From Frigidibacter sp. RF13 (GTDB lineage Bacteria; Pseudomonadota; Alphaproteobacteria; Rhodobacterales; Rhodobacteraceae), in NCBI RefSeq assembly GCF_026626305.1, contig NZ_JAPNUE010000003.1:62001-126000 (forward strand): DNA of 64,000 nt. Direction: 5' to 3'. The notes beneath the pieces are model-generated. The model made no database searches. It had not been told where the DNA came from and saw nothing but the letters and a program-made list of their open reading frames with translations. The position numbers and the translations under genes were made by a program. Shown here piece after piece: positions 16,852 through 25,410 of the stretch (its first letter is position 1; each line of letters starts with the position of its first letter).

Positions 16852-17874
16852 ATGATCACCTTGCCGCTTGTCTGGGTTGTCAGCGTCCTGACGACGATTG
16901 CCGCCCTGGCTCTTGCCCAGGACATGCGATTGCCGCTTCCGGCGCGCTGTTTCCTTTGCCACTTCCTGATGGCCCTGGCGGCCATCGCCTTGTTGCTGGG
17001 GTTTCGGTTATCTTTCGATTCTGCATTGGCTGCACGACTGCAGCCATTGGTCGCCGTCATGGTCGGACCGCTCGCCTACCTCGGTTTTGCTGCGCTGTCC
17101 CAGGATGTGGTGTCGAACTGGCGCAGCCTGCTTGTCCTGAATGGTGTGCCGGTTGCCCTGGCACAGTTGGCGATCCTGGCAAGGATTCCGGTTTCGGCCG
17201 ATGTCTTCGTTCTTGGTGTCACCAGCCTTTATCTGTTTCGTATGTCTCGCCTTCTGCATTGTGAGGCGGACCAGTTCGTCCATGTCGCGCCGAACGCGCA
17301 ACCGATTCTGCGATCGGCGATTTATGCCACGCTCGTGCTGCTTGGGCTGATGGTTGCGACCGATCTTTCGATCGTTGCGGCTGGACTGGTGGCGGGAGAA
17401 GCCTTCATCCTGACATTTCTGACGGGCGTGTCGGGCATCTTCACGGTGTTGATCTTTGTTGCCGCACTCGTCGGCACCTCGATCCTGATGCGCGGCCCGG
17501 CGGGCCATTCGGCGAAGGCCGCGCGGCCGACGACCCGGGATGGCGAGATGCTGGCCGCCCTGGATGTGCTGATGCGCGAAAAGCAGCTTTACAAGGACAG
17601 CAACCTGACGCTGGCGCGGGTGGCGCGGCGGCTGTCGGTGCCTGCGCGTGACGTTTCAGTTGCGATAAACGGCCTGACGGGGGAGAATTTTTCACGTTAT
17701 GTCAACGGGTTCCGGGTGCGTTATGCGCAAAAAGCACTGCTGGAAACCGATCTTCCAATCACGGAAGTGATGTTCGACGCGGGGTTTGTCAGTAAGTCGA
17801 GCTTCAATACCGAATTTCGCCGGATGACCGGCCAGACCCCGTCGAAATTCCGGGCCGGGCAGGCGGACGCCTAG
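16852..17874 (+). CDS. Membrane-embedded AraC-family regulator
   Basis: A 340-residue fusion of a membrane sensor and a DNA-binding domain. Seven hydrophobic segments fill residues 1-215 (from ITLPLVWVVSVLTTIAALAL to SGIFTVLIFVAALVGTSIL). The C-terminal 110 residues form two AraC helix-turn-helices, ending in VMFDAGFVSKSSFNTEFRRMTGQTPSKFR. CGGAGAAG lies just before the ATG at 16852; a GTG at 16816 is less likely. Such regulators sense signals in or across the membrane. The convergent secreted protein at 17901 and the upstream cupin are the only near neighbours; the target is unknown. Confidence 0.9.
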   Translation: MITLPLVWVVSVLTTIAALALAQDMRLPLPARCFLCHFLMALAAIALLLGFRLSFDSALAARLQPLVAVMVGPLAYLGFAALSQDVVSNWRSLLVLNGVPVALAQLAILARIPVSADVFVLGVTSLYLFRMSRLLHCEADQFVHVAPNAQPILRSAIYATLVLLGLMVATDLSIVAAGLVAGEAFILTFLTGVSGIFTVLIFVAALVGTSILMRGPAGHSAKAARPTTRDGEMLAALDVLMREKQLYKDSNLTLARVARRLSVPARDVSVAINGLTGENFSRYVNGFRVRYAQKALLETDLPITEVMFDAGFVSKSSFNTEFRRMTGQTPSKFRAGQADA

Positions 17875-17900
17875 AAACGCCCGCCGCCGCCTTGTCGAGA

Positions 17901-18467
17901 TCAGAGTGCCGAGCAGGCCGTGCGGCTGACTGCGGCACCGAAAATGTCGGCGAGAATGGAATTTCCCGGATTGAGAACGAAACCGTGGCTTTCCCTCAAT
18001 CCGCTCTCGATGACGATGTCTGCCTTCGGGTCATCGGTCCGGCTGCTGACGCGATACATGTTGCTGACCACGTCCCCGCCGGTCACCAGCGCGTCGGCAA
18101 CGCGCGCGGACCGGATGATCAGGCGAATTGGCTCCGCCGCACGGGCCGAGATGCCGTCGCCGCCAAAATCGCCCGCGACGAAGCGGATAAGCAATGTCAG
18201 GCAATCCTGGCTGTCGCTGCTTTTCAGGATCACCACCCCCTTTCCGGTAACGCCCCTGAGCTGCAGAAGCGTTGCCACGCGCGGGGTCTCGATCTGGGCG
18301 ATGCCAAGGGCGCCGGCCGGAATCTGTTGCCCGGCTTCGGTCTGGACGGCGGTATCTTCCGGCCAGCCGGGCGGCGGAACGGTTTCTTGTCCGCTGGCCA
18401 CAAGTGCGGTCGCAAGGAGAGCGGCTGGAGTTGTCAGGAATAGTACGCGATTGAACCTGTTCGACAT
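17901..18467 (-). CDS. Secreted protein of unknown function
   Basis: A 188-residue protein with a signal peptide (NRVLFLTTPAALLATALVASG, cleavage near SGQ). The mature part contains a beta-rich core (GVVILKSSDSQDCLTLLIRFV, PIRLIIRSARVADALVTGGDVVSNMYRVSS) and two cysteines that could pair. It resembles nothing I can name. It is convergent with the membrane AraC regulator, with 26 bases between stops. Coding is supported by codon bias and the export signal. Confidence 0.65.
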   Translation of the reverse strand: MSNRFNRVLFLTTPAALLATALVASGQETVPPPGWPEDTAVQTEAGQQIPAGALGIAQIETPRVATLLQLRGVTGKGVVILKSSDSQDCLTLLIRFVAGDFGGDGISARAAEPIRLIIRSARVADALVTGGDVVSNMYRVSSRTDDPKADIVIESGLRESHGFVLNPGNSILADIFGAAVSRTACSAL

Positions 18468-18611
18468 ATCGGATGACCCTGTGCAGATGCTTGGTTAAGC
18501 CGCAGCGCGCGGCGGCGGTACCAACACCTAAGCAGGGACGCCGGGCAAAAAGTCCGAATGCATGAATCCAAACGTTCGAAATCGCTTTTCCGAACTACGC
18601 CCGGAGGGGCG

Positions 18612-19403
18612 TCAGGTTCCGGGATCGACCGCAGGCTCGGTTGCGCCGTAGATCGTCTCGGGCGAGATGATCTTCGGCGGCAGTTCGACGCCGCGCGGCG
18701 TGTTGGCCGGTCCGAGAAGGCGCTGGCTGTCCTCCAGCGTGCGGATGCTCACTTCGGTCGGGATCGAGATGCGGTCGAAGAGGTCGATGATGTCATGGTT
18801 GAAAAGCCGGATGCAGCCCGCAGATCCCGAATTGCCGATCGATTCCAGATCGTTGGTGCCATGGATGCGGTAATAGCTGTCCTTGCCGCCGCGGTAGAGA
18901 TAAAGCGCCCGCGCGCCGAGGGGGCTTGCCAGGCCGCCGGGCACGCCGCGCGCGAAGGGGCCGTAAACCTCGGGCTGGGTGCGCAGCATGTTGGCGGTGG
19001 GCTGCCAGCCCGGCCAGACCTCCTTGCGGCGGATCGTGGTCTGGCCCCTGAGCGTAAGACCTGCGCGGCCGACTGCAATCGGATAGCGCCAAGCGGTGCC
19101 GTCGCCGATGATCCAGTAAAGGAACTTGGCCCAGGGATCGATCTCGATCGTGCCCGCCGGACGCTCGCCTTCGTAGAAGACAAGCTGCCGGCGGTTCGGC
19201 CATTCGAGGTAATTCGGCGGAATAGGTGGCAGATGGTAGCCGTTGTCGTCCAGAGGGCCGTAACCCTCGACCGGCGTGAAGCCATAACGCGTCACCGGAT
19301 CGTCGGCGGCGGGCGTCGGCGGGCCGCCGCAAGCCGAGAGGGCGGCCGAACCGGCCAGGGCGATGAAGGTGCGCCGCGAAGGCGATAGGGTCGAGAATGG
19401 CAT
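18612..19403 (-). CDS. L,D-transpeptidase (YkuD), Tat/lipoprotein signal
   Basis: A 263-residue periplasmic L,D-transpeptidase that would cross-link peptidoglycan or attach proteins to it. The N-terminus has a twin-arginine-like motif (SRRTFIALAG) and a lipobox (ALSAC), so it is probably an exported lipoprotein. The YkuD catalytic motif is complete: HGT near residue 180 and SGSAGCIRL about 15 residues on, with Cys as nucleophile. The frame extends to 19487, but the ATG at 19403 opens directly into the signal. No operon partners. Confidence 0.93.
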   Translation of the reverse strand: MPFSTLSPSRRTFIALAGSAALSACGGPPTPAADDPVTRYGFTPVEGYGPLDDNGYHLPPIPPNYLEWPNRRQLVFYEGERPAGTIEIDPWAKFLYWIIGDGTAWRYPIAVGRAGLTLRGQTTIRRKEVWPGWQPTANMLRTQPEVYGPFARGVPGGLASPLGARALYLYRGGKDSYYRIHGTNDLESIGNSGSAGCIRLFNHDIIDLFDRISIPTEVSIRTLEDSQRLLGPANTPRGVELPPKIISPETIYGATEPAVDPGT

Positions 19404-19489
19404 GTTCCGTCCGCGCGAGAGTCTGTTTCGAACCTGACTAGCAGAATTTCGGCGGCAAACGAAAGCCACCCTTCGCGACGCGCCCAACC

Positions 19490-20695
19490 TTAGTCGACGA
19501 TGTTGTATTCCGGCCCGTAGGGATATTTGGTGATGTCGATATTGCTGTCCTCGGTGATGATCAGGATGTCATGCTCGCGGTAGCCGCCCGCGCCGGGCTG
19601 GCCGTCGGGGATCGTGAGCATCGGTTCCATCGAGATGACCATGCCGGGTTCAAGGACGGTGTCGATATCCTCGCGCAGTTCGAGCCCTGCTTCGCGGCCG
19701 TAATAGTGCGAGAGAACACCGAAAGAATGGCCGTAGCCGAAGGTGCGGTATTGCAGCACCTGATGTTCCTCGAAGAAGGTGTTCAGCTTCTGGGTGACCT
19801 CGGCGCAGGAGGCGCCGGGCTTCAGGAGGCTGATGCCATATTCGTGGGCAGCGACGTTGATGTCCCAGATGCGGCGCGAGGCGGCGTCGCACTCACCCAC
19901 GAACATCGTGCGCTCCAGCGCGGTGTAGTAGCCCGAGATCATCGGGAAGGTGTTGAGGCTGAGGATGTCGCCGCGCTGCAGTTTGCGCGCCGTGACCGGG
20001 TTGTGGGCGCCGTCGGTGTTGATGCCGGACTGGAACCAGACCCAGGTGTCGCGATATTCGGCGTCTGGGAAACGCTTGGCGATCTCCAGTTCCATCGCGT
20101 CGCGGCCGGCCATGGCAATGTCGATCTCGCGCGCGCCTTCCTTCACCGCATCACGGATGGCGAAGCCGCCGACGTCGGCGACATTGGCGCCGTGGATGAT
20201 CAGGTCGATCTCGGCCCTCGACTTCATCATCCGCTGTTTCATCGTGGCGGGCGCGATGTCGACCTTGGTCTTGGGCGACAGGAAGGCTTCGAGCTTCTGG
20301 TTCTGCAGAAGGGTCAGATGGTCGCCTTCATAGCCGATCACCCGGCCCGGGCCGGTGACCGAGAGGATCGCACGCCAGTAATTGTCGCGCTGCCAGTCGG
20401 TGTAGGTGATGTTGTCGCCGTGGCAGCGCCGCCAGGGTTGGCCCGCGTCGATGCCCGCGCTGATCGTCACCGATTCCGTCGGGGTGACGACAAGGCCGTA
20501 GGGGCGGCCGAAGGAGCAGTAAAGGAAGCCCGAGTAGTAGGCGATATTGTGCATCGAGGTGAAGATCGCGGCCTCGACCCCCTGGTCGGCCATGATCTTC
20601 CTCAGTCCCGCAAGGCGGGCGTCATATTCGGATGCGGCGAAGGGCAGGACGCGGTCGCCTTGGTGGAACCGGTATTGCTGTGGGCGCTCGGACAT
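19490..20695 (-). CDS. Creatinase (creatine amidinohydrolase)
   Basis: A 401-residue enzyme of the M24 pita-bread fold that hydrolyses creatine to sarcosine and urea. Length and spelling match creatinases closely: FTSMHNIAYYSGFLYCSFGRPYG, GYEGDHLTLLQNQKLEAFL, TWVWFQSGINTDGAHNPVT and FGYGHSFGVLSHYYGREAGLELRED. The metal-ligand set of M24 peptidases is replaced as in creatinase, leaving the histidine-based site. No creatininase, sarcosine oxidase or transporter is adjacent, so it may be scavenging. An inverted repeat upstream (20801-20819) could be its operator. Confidence 0.93.
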   Translation of the reverse strand: MSERPQQYRFHQGDRVLPFAASEYDARLAGLRKIMADQGVEAAIFTSMHNIAYYSGFLYCSFGRPYGLVVTPTESVTISAGIDAGQPWRRCHGDNITYTDWQRDNYWRAILSVTGPGRVIGYEGDHLTLLQNQKLEAFLSPKTKVDIAPATMKQRMMKSRAEIDLIIHGANVADVGGFAIRDAVKEGAREIDIAMAGRDAMELEIAKRFPDAEYRDTWVWFQSGINTDGAHNPVTARKLQRGDILSLNTFPMISGYYTALERTMFVGECDAASRRIWDINVAAHEYGISLLKPGASCAEVTQKLNTFFEEHQVLQYRTFGYGHSFGVLSHYYGREAGLELREDIDTVLEPGMVISMEPMLTIPDGQPGAGGYREHDILIITEDSNIDITKYPYGPEYNIVD

Positions 20696-20800
20696 TTCAG
20701 ACCTCTTTGATTGGGGTCTGATCGCGACCGAGACCCCGAAAGGTCCCGGCGTACAGGACAGTCGCGGCTACTGGACCGCAAGCGGCGGGGTCTGCCCCCT

Positions 20801-20819
20801 GTGACGACGCCATCGTCAC
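20801..20819. promoter_or_regulatory. Inverted repeat GTGACGA-N5-TCGTCAC
   Basis: A perfect 7-bp inverted repeat with a 5-base centre, about 105 bases before the creatinase start and 125 before the zinc-ribbon gene, in their shared divergent control region. The size suits a dimeric regulator; which one is unknown. Confidence 0.5.
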
Positions 20820-20943
20820 GGCTCGCGCGGTAAATGACGCAGAAGGGGGCGGTCTGGCAAGCGGAATCTTGCGAAAACAGAGGCGGCTGGCTTGCGGGGC
20901 AGGCGGGGCGCACTATCTCCTTCGAAAAGTGAAAGGATGTTCT

Positions 20944-21264
20944 ATGCGCTGCCCTGTCGACAATGAAACGCTGGTGATGGCCGACCGCAACGGCGTCGAG
21001 ATCGACTATTGCCCGAGATGCCGGGGCGTCTGGCTGGATCGTGGCGAGCTGGACAAGATTATCGACCGGGCCACCGGAGGCGATCCGCTGGCTTCGACGG
21101 CGGCGCGTCAGGCGGTGCCTTTGCGCGAGCCACGGTCGGCGCCCGCTTATACCGAAGAGCGGCGCGAACGGTCGCGCCACCGCGACGATGATGATGACGA
21201 CGACGATCGCCGTCGCAAGCCGAAGAAACGCGAGAGCTTCCTGAGCGAATTGTTCGACTTCTGA
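20944..21264 (+). CDS. Zinc-ribbon (zf-TFIIB) protein with acidic/basic tail
   Basis: A 106-residue protein. Residues 1-41 are the zf-TFIIB domain (CPVD...DYCPRCRGVWLDRGELDKII). Only three cysteines (3, 23, 26) are ligands; the fourth place is Asp6, as is common in this family. The tail has a run of eight aspartates between basic stretches, then KKRESFLSELFDF, whose end recalls a short docking helix. AAAGGATG precedes the ATG. It is divergent from creatinase. Function unknown. Confidence 0.85.
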   Translation: MRCPVDNETLVMADRNGVEIDYCPRCRGVWLDRGELDKIIDRATGGDPLASTAARQAVPLREPRSAPAYTEERRERSRHRDDDDDDDDRRRKPKKRESFLSELFDF

Positions 21265-21337
21265 GCCGGGCCTCCTCGTCGGCTTCGCCGCTTATCGGGG
21301 GGACACCCGGAGAGCGCACGAAGTGCGACGATAAGGG

Positions 21338-23692
21338 TCATTCGCCGTAGGGAACCCAGATATTCTTGACCTGCGTGGCGCGGGTCAGGAAGCCGCGCCC
21401 TTGCCCCGCAGGCGAGAGCCAGTCGCGGTTTTCCGGGCACCAGGTGACCTTGAGGTTGCCCGCACTTTCCGTCTCGACCATCCGCGCGCCTTCGGCCGAG
21501 CCGCAGTACCAAAGCGCAGCCACGTCATCGTGGCCGGCCAGCGTCTTGGCCAGCTCGTCGCGCGGGCCGGTGACGATGTTCACGACGCCGCCTGGAAGGT
21601 CCGAGGTTTCCAGTACCTGATAGAGATCGGTCGCGGCGAGGGGCATGTTCTGCGAGGGGACTGCGATCACGCGGTTGCCCATCGCGATGGCGGGCAGGAC
21701 GAGGCTGAGGAAGCCCAAGAGAGGCGCGTCGGTCGGGCAGGCGATGCCCATCACGCCGAAGGGTTCGTTCATCGCGAGCGTGACATGGGCGGATTTGGTC
21801 GAATGGACGGCGCCGTCGAACTTGTCGGCTTGCGCGGCATACCAGAAGGCGCGGCGGATTGCGGTTTCGACCTCCTCGGCGGCCTTGGGAGTGCCGGCCG
21901 CTTTCAGCCGTTCGGTGAATTCGGTGGCGCGCTGGCTGAGGTTTTCGGCCAGGAAATAGAGGACCTGCGCGCGGTTGTGGCCGGTGGCTTTGCCCCAGCC
22001 TTTGCAGGCGTGCGCGGCCTCGACCGCGTTCCGGATGTCTTTGCGGTTGCCAAGCCCCGCGAGGCCGAGGGTGCGGCCCTTGGCGGTGACGGCGTAGGAA
22101 TAGCCGGAATCAGGGCGCTTCTGTGCGCCGCCGATGTAGAGTTTCGCAGTGCGGTCGATGCCGTCGGCGCGGCCCGGCGCGTTCGGGTGAGGCGCGGTGT
22201 CGGGGGCGATGGGGGCGGCCTCGGTTTTGGACTTGACCGGGGTGTCGGCGAGGTAGGAGAGCATCCCCTCGCGCCCGCCCTCGCGGCCGAAGCCCGACTC
22301 GCGGTAGCCGCCGAAACCGGCGGCGGCGTCGAAAATGTTGGTGCCGTTGATCCAGACGATCCCGGCCTTGACCTGGCTGGCCACGTCGAGGGCGAGGTTG
22401 ATGTTTTCCGACCAGACGGAGGCTGCGAGCCCGTAGCGGGTGTTGTTGGCAAGTTCCACCGCCTCGTCCGGCGTGCGGAAGGTGGTGAGCGTGGCGACGG
22501 GGCCGAAGATTTCGACCTCGCTGATGACGTTCGCGGGGGCAACGCCGGTGAAGAAGCCGGGGGCGAAGAAGGAGCCCTTGGTGGGCAGGAGGCAGGGGGC
22601 CTGATGCAGCACGGCGCCCTGGGCCTGGCCTTCGCGGACGAGCGAGGAGACTCGGTCGAGTTGCACTGGATCGACGAGTGCGCCCATGTCGGTGGATTTG
22701 TCGAGGGGATCGCCGACGCGCAGCTTCGCGAGGCGGGCCTTCAGGCGGCGGGTGAAGTCCTCGGCGATGACCTCTTGCACGAGGATGCGCGAGCCCGCGC
22801 AGCAGACCTGACCCTGGTTGAACCAGATCGCGTCCACGACGCCCTCGACCGCGCCGTCGATGTCGGCGTCGGAAAAGACCACGAAGGGCGACTTGCCGCC
22901 GAGTTCCAGCGTCAGCTTCTTGCCCGTGCCGGCAGTGGCCTTGCGGATCGCGCGGCCGACCTCGGTTGAGCCGGTGAAGGCAATCTTATCGACCTCGGCG
23001 TTCACAAGCGCCGCGCCGGTTTCGCCGTCACCCGTGACGATGTTCACGACGCCCTTCGGCAGGCCGATCTCGACGCAGATCTCGGCGAAGGCGAGGGCGG
23101 TGAGGGGCGTGTATTCGGCGGGCTTCAGGACGACGGTGTTGCCGGCGGCCAGCGCGGGCGCGACCTTCCAGGCGAGCATGAGGAGCGGGAAGTTCCAGGG
23201 GATGATCTGGCCGCAGACGCCCACCGGGTCCGTGCCCGGAAATTCGTCCGCCAGCATCTCGGCCCAGCCGGCATGGTGGTAGAAATGGCGGGCGACCAAA
23301 GGCACGTCGATGTCGCGCGTCTCGCGGATCGGTTTGCCGTTGTCCATCGTCTCGAGGACGGCGAGGAAGCGCTCGCGTTTCTGGACGGCGCGGGCCAGCG
23401 CATAGAGCCATTTGGCGCGTTCGTGGCCGGAAAGGCGCTGCCAGCCGGGGAGCGCGGCGCGGGCGGCTTTCACGGCTGCATCGACGTCGGCGGCGGAGCC
23501 TTGCGCGACTTGGGCCAGCACCTCGCCGGTCGCGGGGTTATGGACGGCGAAGGTCTTCGCGGGCGTGGTGAATGCGCCGCCGATTAGATGGCCGAAGGTG
23601 CCGCGCGCCTTAAGCCATTTGACCACTTCGCCATTTGCTTCGGGGGCGGGGCCGTATTCCATGGTGGCGAGGATTTCCGTGACTTTGGACAT
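21338..23692 (-). CDS. ALDH16-type two-domain aldehyde dehydrogenase
   Basis: A 784-residue protein with a full ALDH domain (about 20-500) and a second, shorter ALDH-like domain (about 530-784). Domain 1 has Asn167 (PWNFP), Glu263 (LELGGKSP) and Cys297 (NQGQVCC), so it should be active. Domain 2 has the Rossmann-like part (ACPTDAPLLGFLSLVLPA, VVNIVTGPRDELAK) but no LELGG glutamate and no catalytic cysteine, and it ends early. This is the ALDH16 layout, known in Rhodobacteraceae, where the second domain is structural. It starts 7 bases after deoC on the same strand. The substrate may be acetaldehyde released by DeoC, which is inference. Confidence 0.92.
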   Translation of the reverse strand: MSKVTEILATMEYGPAPEANGEVVKWLKARGTFGHLIGGAFTTPAKTFAVHNPATGEVLAQVAQGSAADVDAAVKAARAALPGWQRLSGHERAKWLYALARAVQKRERFLAVLETMDNGKPIRETRDIDVPLVARHFYHHAGWAEMLADEFPGTDPVGVCGQIIPWNFPLLMLAWKVAPALAAGNTVVLKPAEYTPLTALAFAEICVEIGLPKGVVNIVTGDGETGAALVNAEVDKIAFTGSTEVGRAIRKATAGTGKKLTLELGGKSPFVVFSDADIDGAVEGVVDAIWFNQGQVCCAGSRILVQEVIAEDFTRRLKARLAKLRVGDPLDKSTDMGALVDPVQLDRVSSLVREGQAQGAVLHQAPCLLPTKGSFFAPGFFTGVAPANVISEVEIFGPVATLTTFRTPDEAVELANNTRYGLAASVWSENINLALDVASQVKAGIVWINGTNIFDAAAGFGGYRESGFGREGGREGMLSYLADTPVKSKTEAAPIAPDTAPHPNAPGRADGIDRTAKLYIGGAQKRPDSGYSYAVTAKGRTLGLAGLGNRKDIRNAVEAAHACKGWGKATGHNRAQVLYFLAENLSQRATEFTERLKAAGTPKAAEEVETAIRRAFWYAAQADKFDGAVHSTKSAHVTLAMNEPFGVMGIACPTDAPLLGFLSLVLPAIAMGNRVIAVPSQNMPLAATDLYQVLETSDLPGGVVNIVTGPRDELAKTLAGHDDVAALWYCGSAEGARMVETESAGNLKVTWCPENRDWLSPAGQGRGFLTRATQVKNIWVPYGE

Positions 23693-23699
23693 GGGACCC

Positions 23700-24674
23700 T
23701 CAGGCGATGGCGTTGCGGTGGGCGGCCGCATAGCGGCCGGTCAGGTGATGTTCGAGCTGACGTTCGATATCGGCAAGCATCGAGGAGGCGCCGAGGCGGA
23801 AGAGGTCGGGCTGGAGCCAGTCGTTGCCCAGCTCTTCCTTCATCAGGATCTGCCAGGCGATCGCGTCTTTGGCATATTTCATGCCGCCCGCAGGCTTGAA
23901 GCCGATCTTGTGGCCGGTCAGGCGCCCGTAGTCGCGGAGCGCGCGGACCATGATCAGCGAGACGGGGAGCGTGGCGTTCACGCCTTCCTTGCCGGTCGAG
24001 GTCTTGATGAAATCCGACCCGGCCTGCATGGCGACCATCGAGGCCTTGTAGACATTGCGCAGCGTTCTCAGTTCGCCCGTGGCGAGGATGGCCTTCATAT
24101 GCGCGGCGCCGCAGGCCTCACGCATCGCCGCGACCTCGTCATAGAGCGCCTGCCAGTCGCCGTTCAGCACCTGAGCGCGATGGATGACGATGTCGATTTC
24201 CTCGGCGCCTTCCTCAACTGCGTACTTGATTTCAGCGAGGCGCAGGGCGAGCGGCGTGAGGCCCGCCGGAAAGCCGGTGGCGACCGAGGCGACGGGGATG
24301 GATGTGCCCTTCAGGGCTTTCACCGCCGCAGGGACCATGGACGGGTAGACGCAAACCGCGCCTGTAGTGAGATGATCAAGGCCGAGGCCGGTCATGATCT
24401 CGTCCGACAAGGGGCGGCGGGCCTTGGCGCAGAGGCGGGCGACGCGGTCGGGCGTGTCGTCGCCGGAAAGCGTGGTCAGGTCGATGCAGCGGATGGCGTT
24501 CACGAGCCAGGCGGCCTGGAATTCCTTCTTCACCGTGCGCCGCGTTGTCATCGTCGCAGCGCGCCGTTCGGCGGCCGAGGTGTTCACGGCGATGGCGTCG
24601 AACCAGTCGGTCTGCAGGGGCACGCCCTGGTTTCGGGGGAAATTGGCCGTGGCGGCACTCGCGCTCAGGGACAT
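23700..24674 (-). CDS. deoC: Deoxyribose-phosphate aldolase
   Basis: A 324-residue class I aldolase splitting deoxyribose 5-phosphate into acetaldehyde and glyceraldehyde 3-phosphate. The Schiff-base lysine lies in DFIKTSTGKEG. IDLTTLSGDDT, VCVYPSMVPAA and HKIGFKPAGGMKYAKDAIAW are the other family blocks. It belongs to the long DeoC type with about 70 extra N-terminal residues. The ATG at 24674 is chosen over 24749 for its GAGG-containing leader. It is the first gene of a two-gene unit with the ALDH16 enzyme, behind a palindrome-rich control region. Confidence 0.95.
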   Translation of the reverse strand: MSLSASAATANFPRNQGVPLQTDWFDAIAVNTSAAERRAATMTTRRTVKKEFQAAWLVNAIRCIDLTTLSGDDTPDRVARLCAKARRPLSDEIMTGLGLDHLTTGAVCVYPSMVPAAVKALKGTSIPVASVATGFPAGLTPLALRLAEIKYAVEEGAEEIDIVIHRAQVLNGDWQALYDEVAAMREACGAAHMKAILATGELRTLRNVYKASMVAMQAGSDFIKTSTGKEGVNATLPVSLIMVRALRDYGRLTGHKIGFKPAGGMKYAKDAIAWQILMKEELGNDWLQPDLFRLGASSMLADIERQLEHHLTGRYAAAHRNAIA

Positions 24675-24763
24675 CGGGAAACCTCGGGGGCGGCGCGCTT
24701 GGCCGGTTGGAAAGACTGTGCCCGACATTAGCCAAAGCGCCAATGCCAATCAACCAAGAAATT

Positions 24764-24777
24764 TGACCAATTGGTCA
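24764..24777. promoter_or_regulatory. Perfect palindrome TGACCAATTGGTCA upstream of deoC
   Basis: A perfect 14-bp palindrome 90 bases before deoC. It is flanked by several CCAA/TTGG half-sites, which makes it the strongest operator candidate for the deoC-ALDH16 unit. The binding protein is not in the immediate neighbourhood. Confidence 0.65.
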
Positions 24778-24805
24778 GGTTTTGGTCTGCTATTGCGGGG
24801 CTTTT

Positions 24806-24818
24806 GCCAACAATTGGC
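24806..24818. promoter_or_regulatory. Second palindrome GCCAACAATTGGC upstream of deoC
   Basis: GCCAA and TTGGC arms separated by three bases, centred 42 bases from the TGACCAATTGGTCA site, almost exactly four helical turns. The shared CCAA/TTGG core suggests the same regulator. Confidence 0.5.
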
Positions 24819-24920
24819 ATCTGTTGCCGCCTCTGGCGCCGGAATCGGGCCCAAAATGACGCAAAGTGGCGGAAACCGGGGATTTCTGCTTACATCGAGG
24901 CAGCGGGTGGGGCTGCCGGT

Positions 24921-25238
24921 GTGGAAAAGGTTCATTTTGCCATCGAGAAATTGCTCGAGGCGCCAGACGGCTGGCGCTCGGTCGTGCGTGACATGGTGCA
25001 CGCCTGGCCGGAGGCGCGGCCGTCGGAGCTGATCTTCACGCTGGCGACGGCGGCGGCGGATATCGAGGCCACGTTCGGCCCCGGCAGCCCCGCTCGCGAC
25101 GATGCGGCGCAGGCCTGGCGGCTCGCCGCGCTGCTCGGCGCCGATCTCTATGCGATGGAGGCGCTTGGCCTGCCACGCGGACGCGCCGCCGATCTGGAAA
25201 CCTACTGGGCGATCGATCCCTTCTTTCGCGATCTTTGA
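24921..25238 (+). CDS. Small helical protein of unknown function
   Basis: About 105 residues from a GTG at 24921, preceded by GGTGGGG. The sequence is mostly helical and acidic (VEKVHFAIEKLLEAPDGWRS, SELIFTLATAAADIEATFG, AWRLAALLGADLYAMEALG) and ends in YWAIDPFFRDL. I recognise no family. The frame is open from 24771, but that part overlaps the deoC operators and codes poorly. It reads away from deoC. Being next to a nucleotide-catabolic unit is the only hint to its role. Confidence 0.55.
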   Translation: MEKVHFAIEKLLEAPDGWRSVVRDMVHAWPEARPSELIFTLATAAADIEATFGPGSPARDDAAQAWRLAALLGADLYAMEALGLPRGRAADLETYWAIDPFFRDL

Positions 25239-25410
25239 AAGTACGGGCGCCGAACCGTGCGGCGGATGTACCGGCGACATCCCGCCGCGCCTTGCAGGGT
25301 GCAAGGCGATCGGGTCGTCGGGCAGATTGCCGACGTCGCCCGGCCGTGTCAGACTTGGGCTGCGTGGCTTCCATTCCAATGGCGGCCCTGTCCGTCGATG
25401 AGGATGACGC

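Noticed and set aside
21338..23692. Second ALDH domain as a frameshifted or fused pseudogene
   Set aside because: The frame is open and coding throughout, and the short second domain without Cys and Glu is the normal ALDH16 design.
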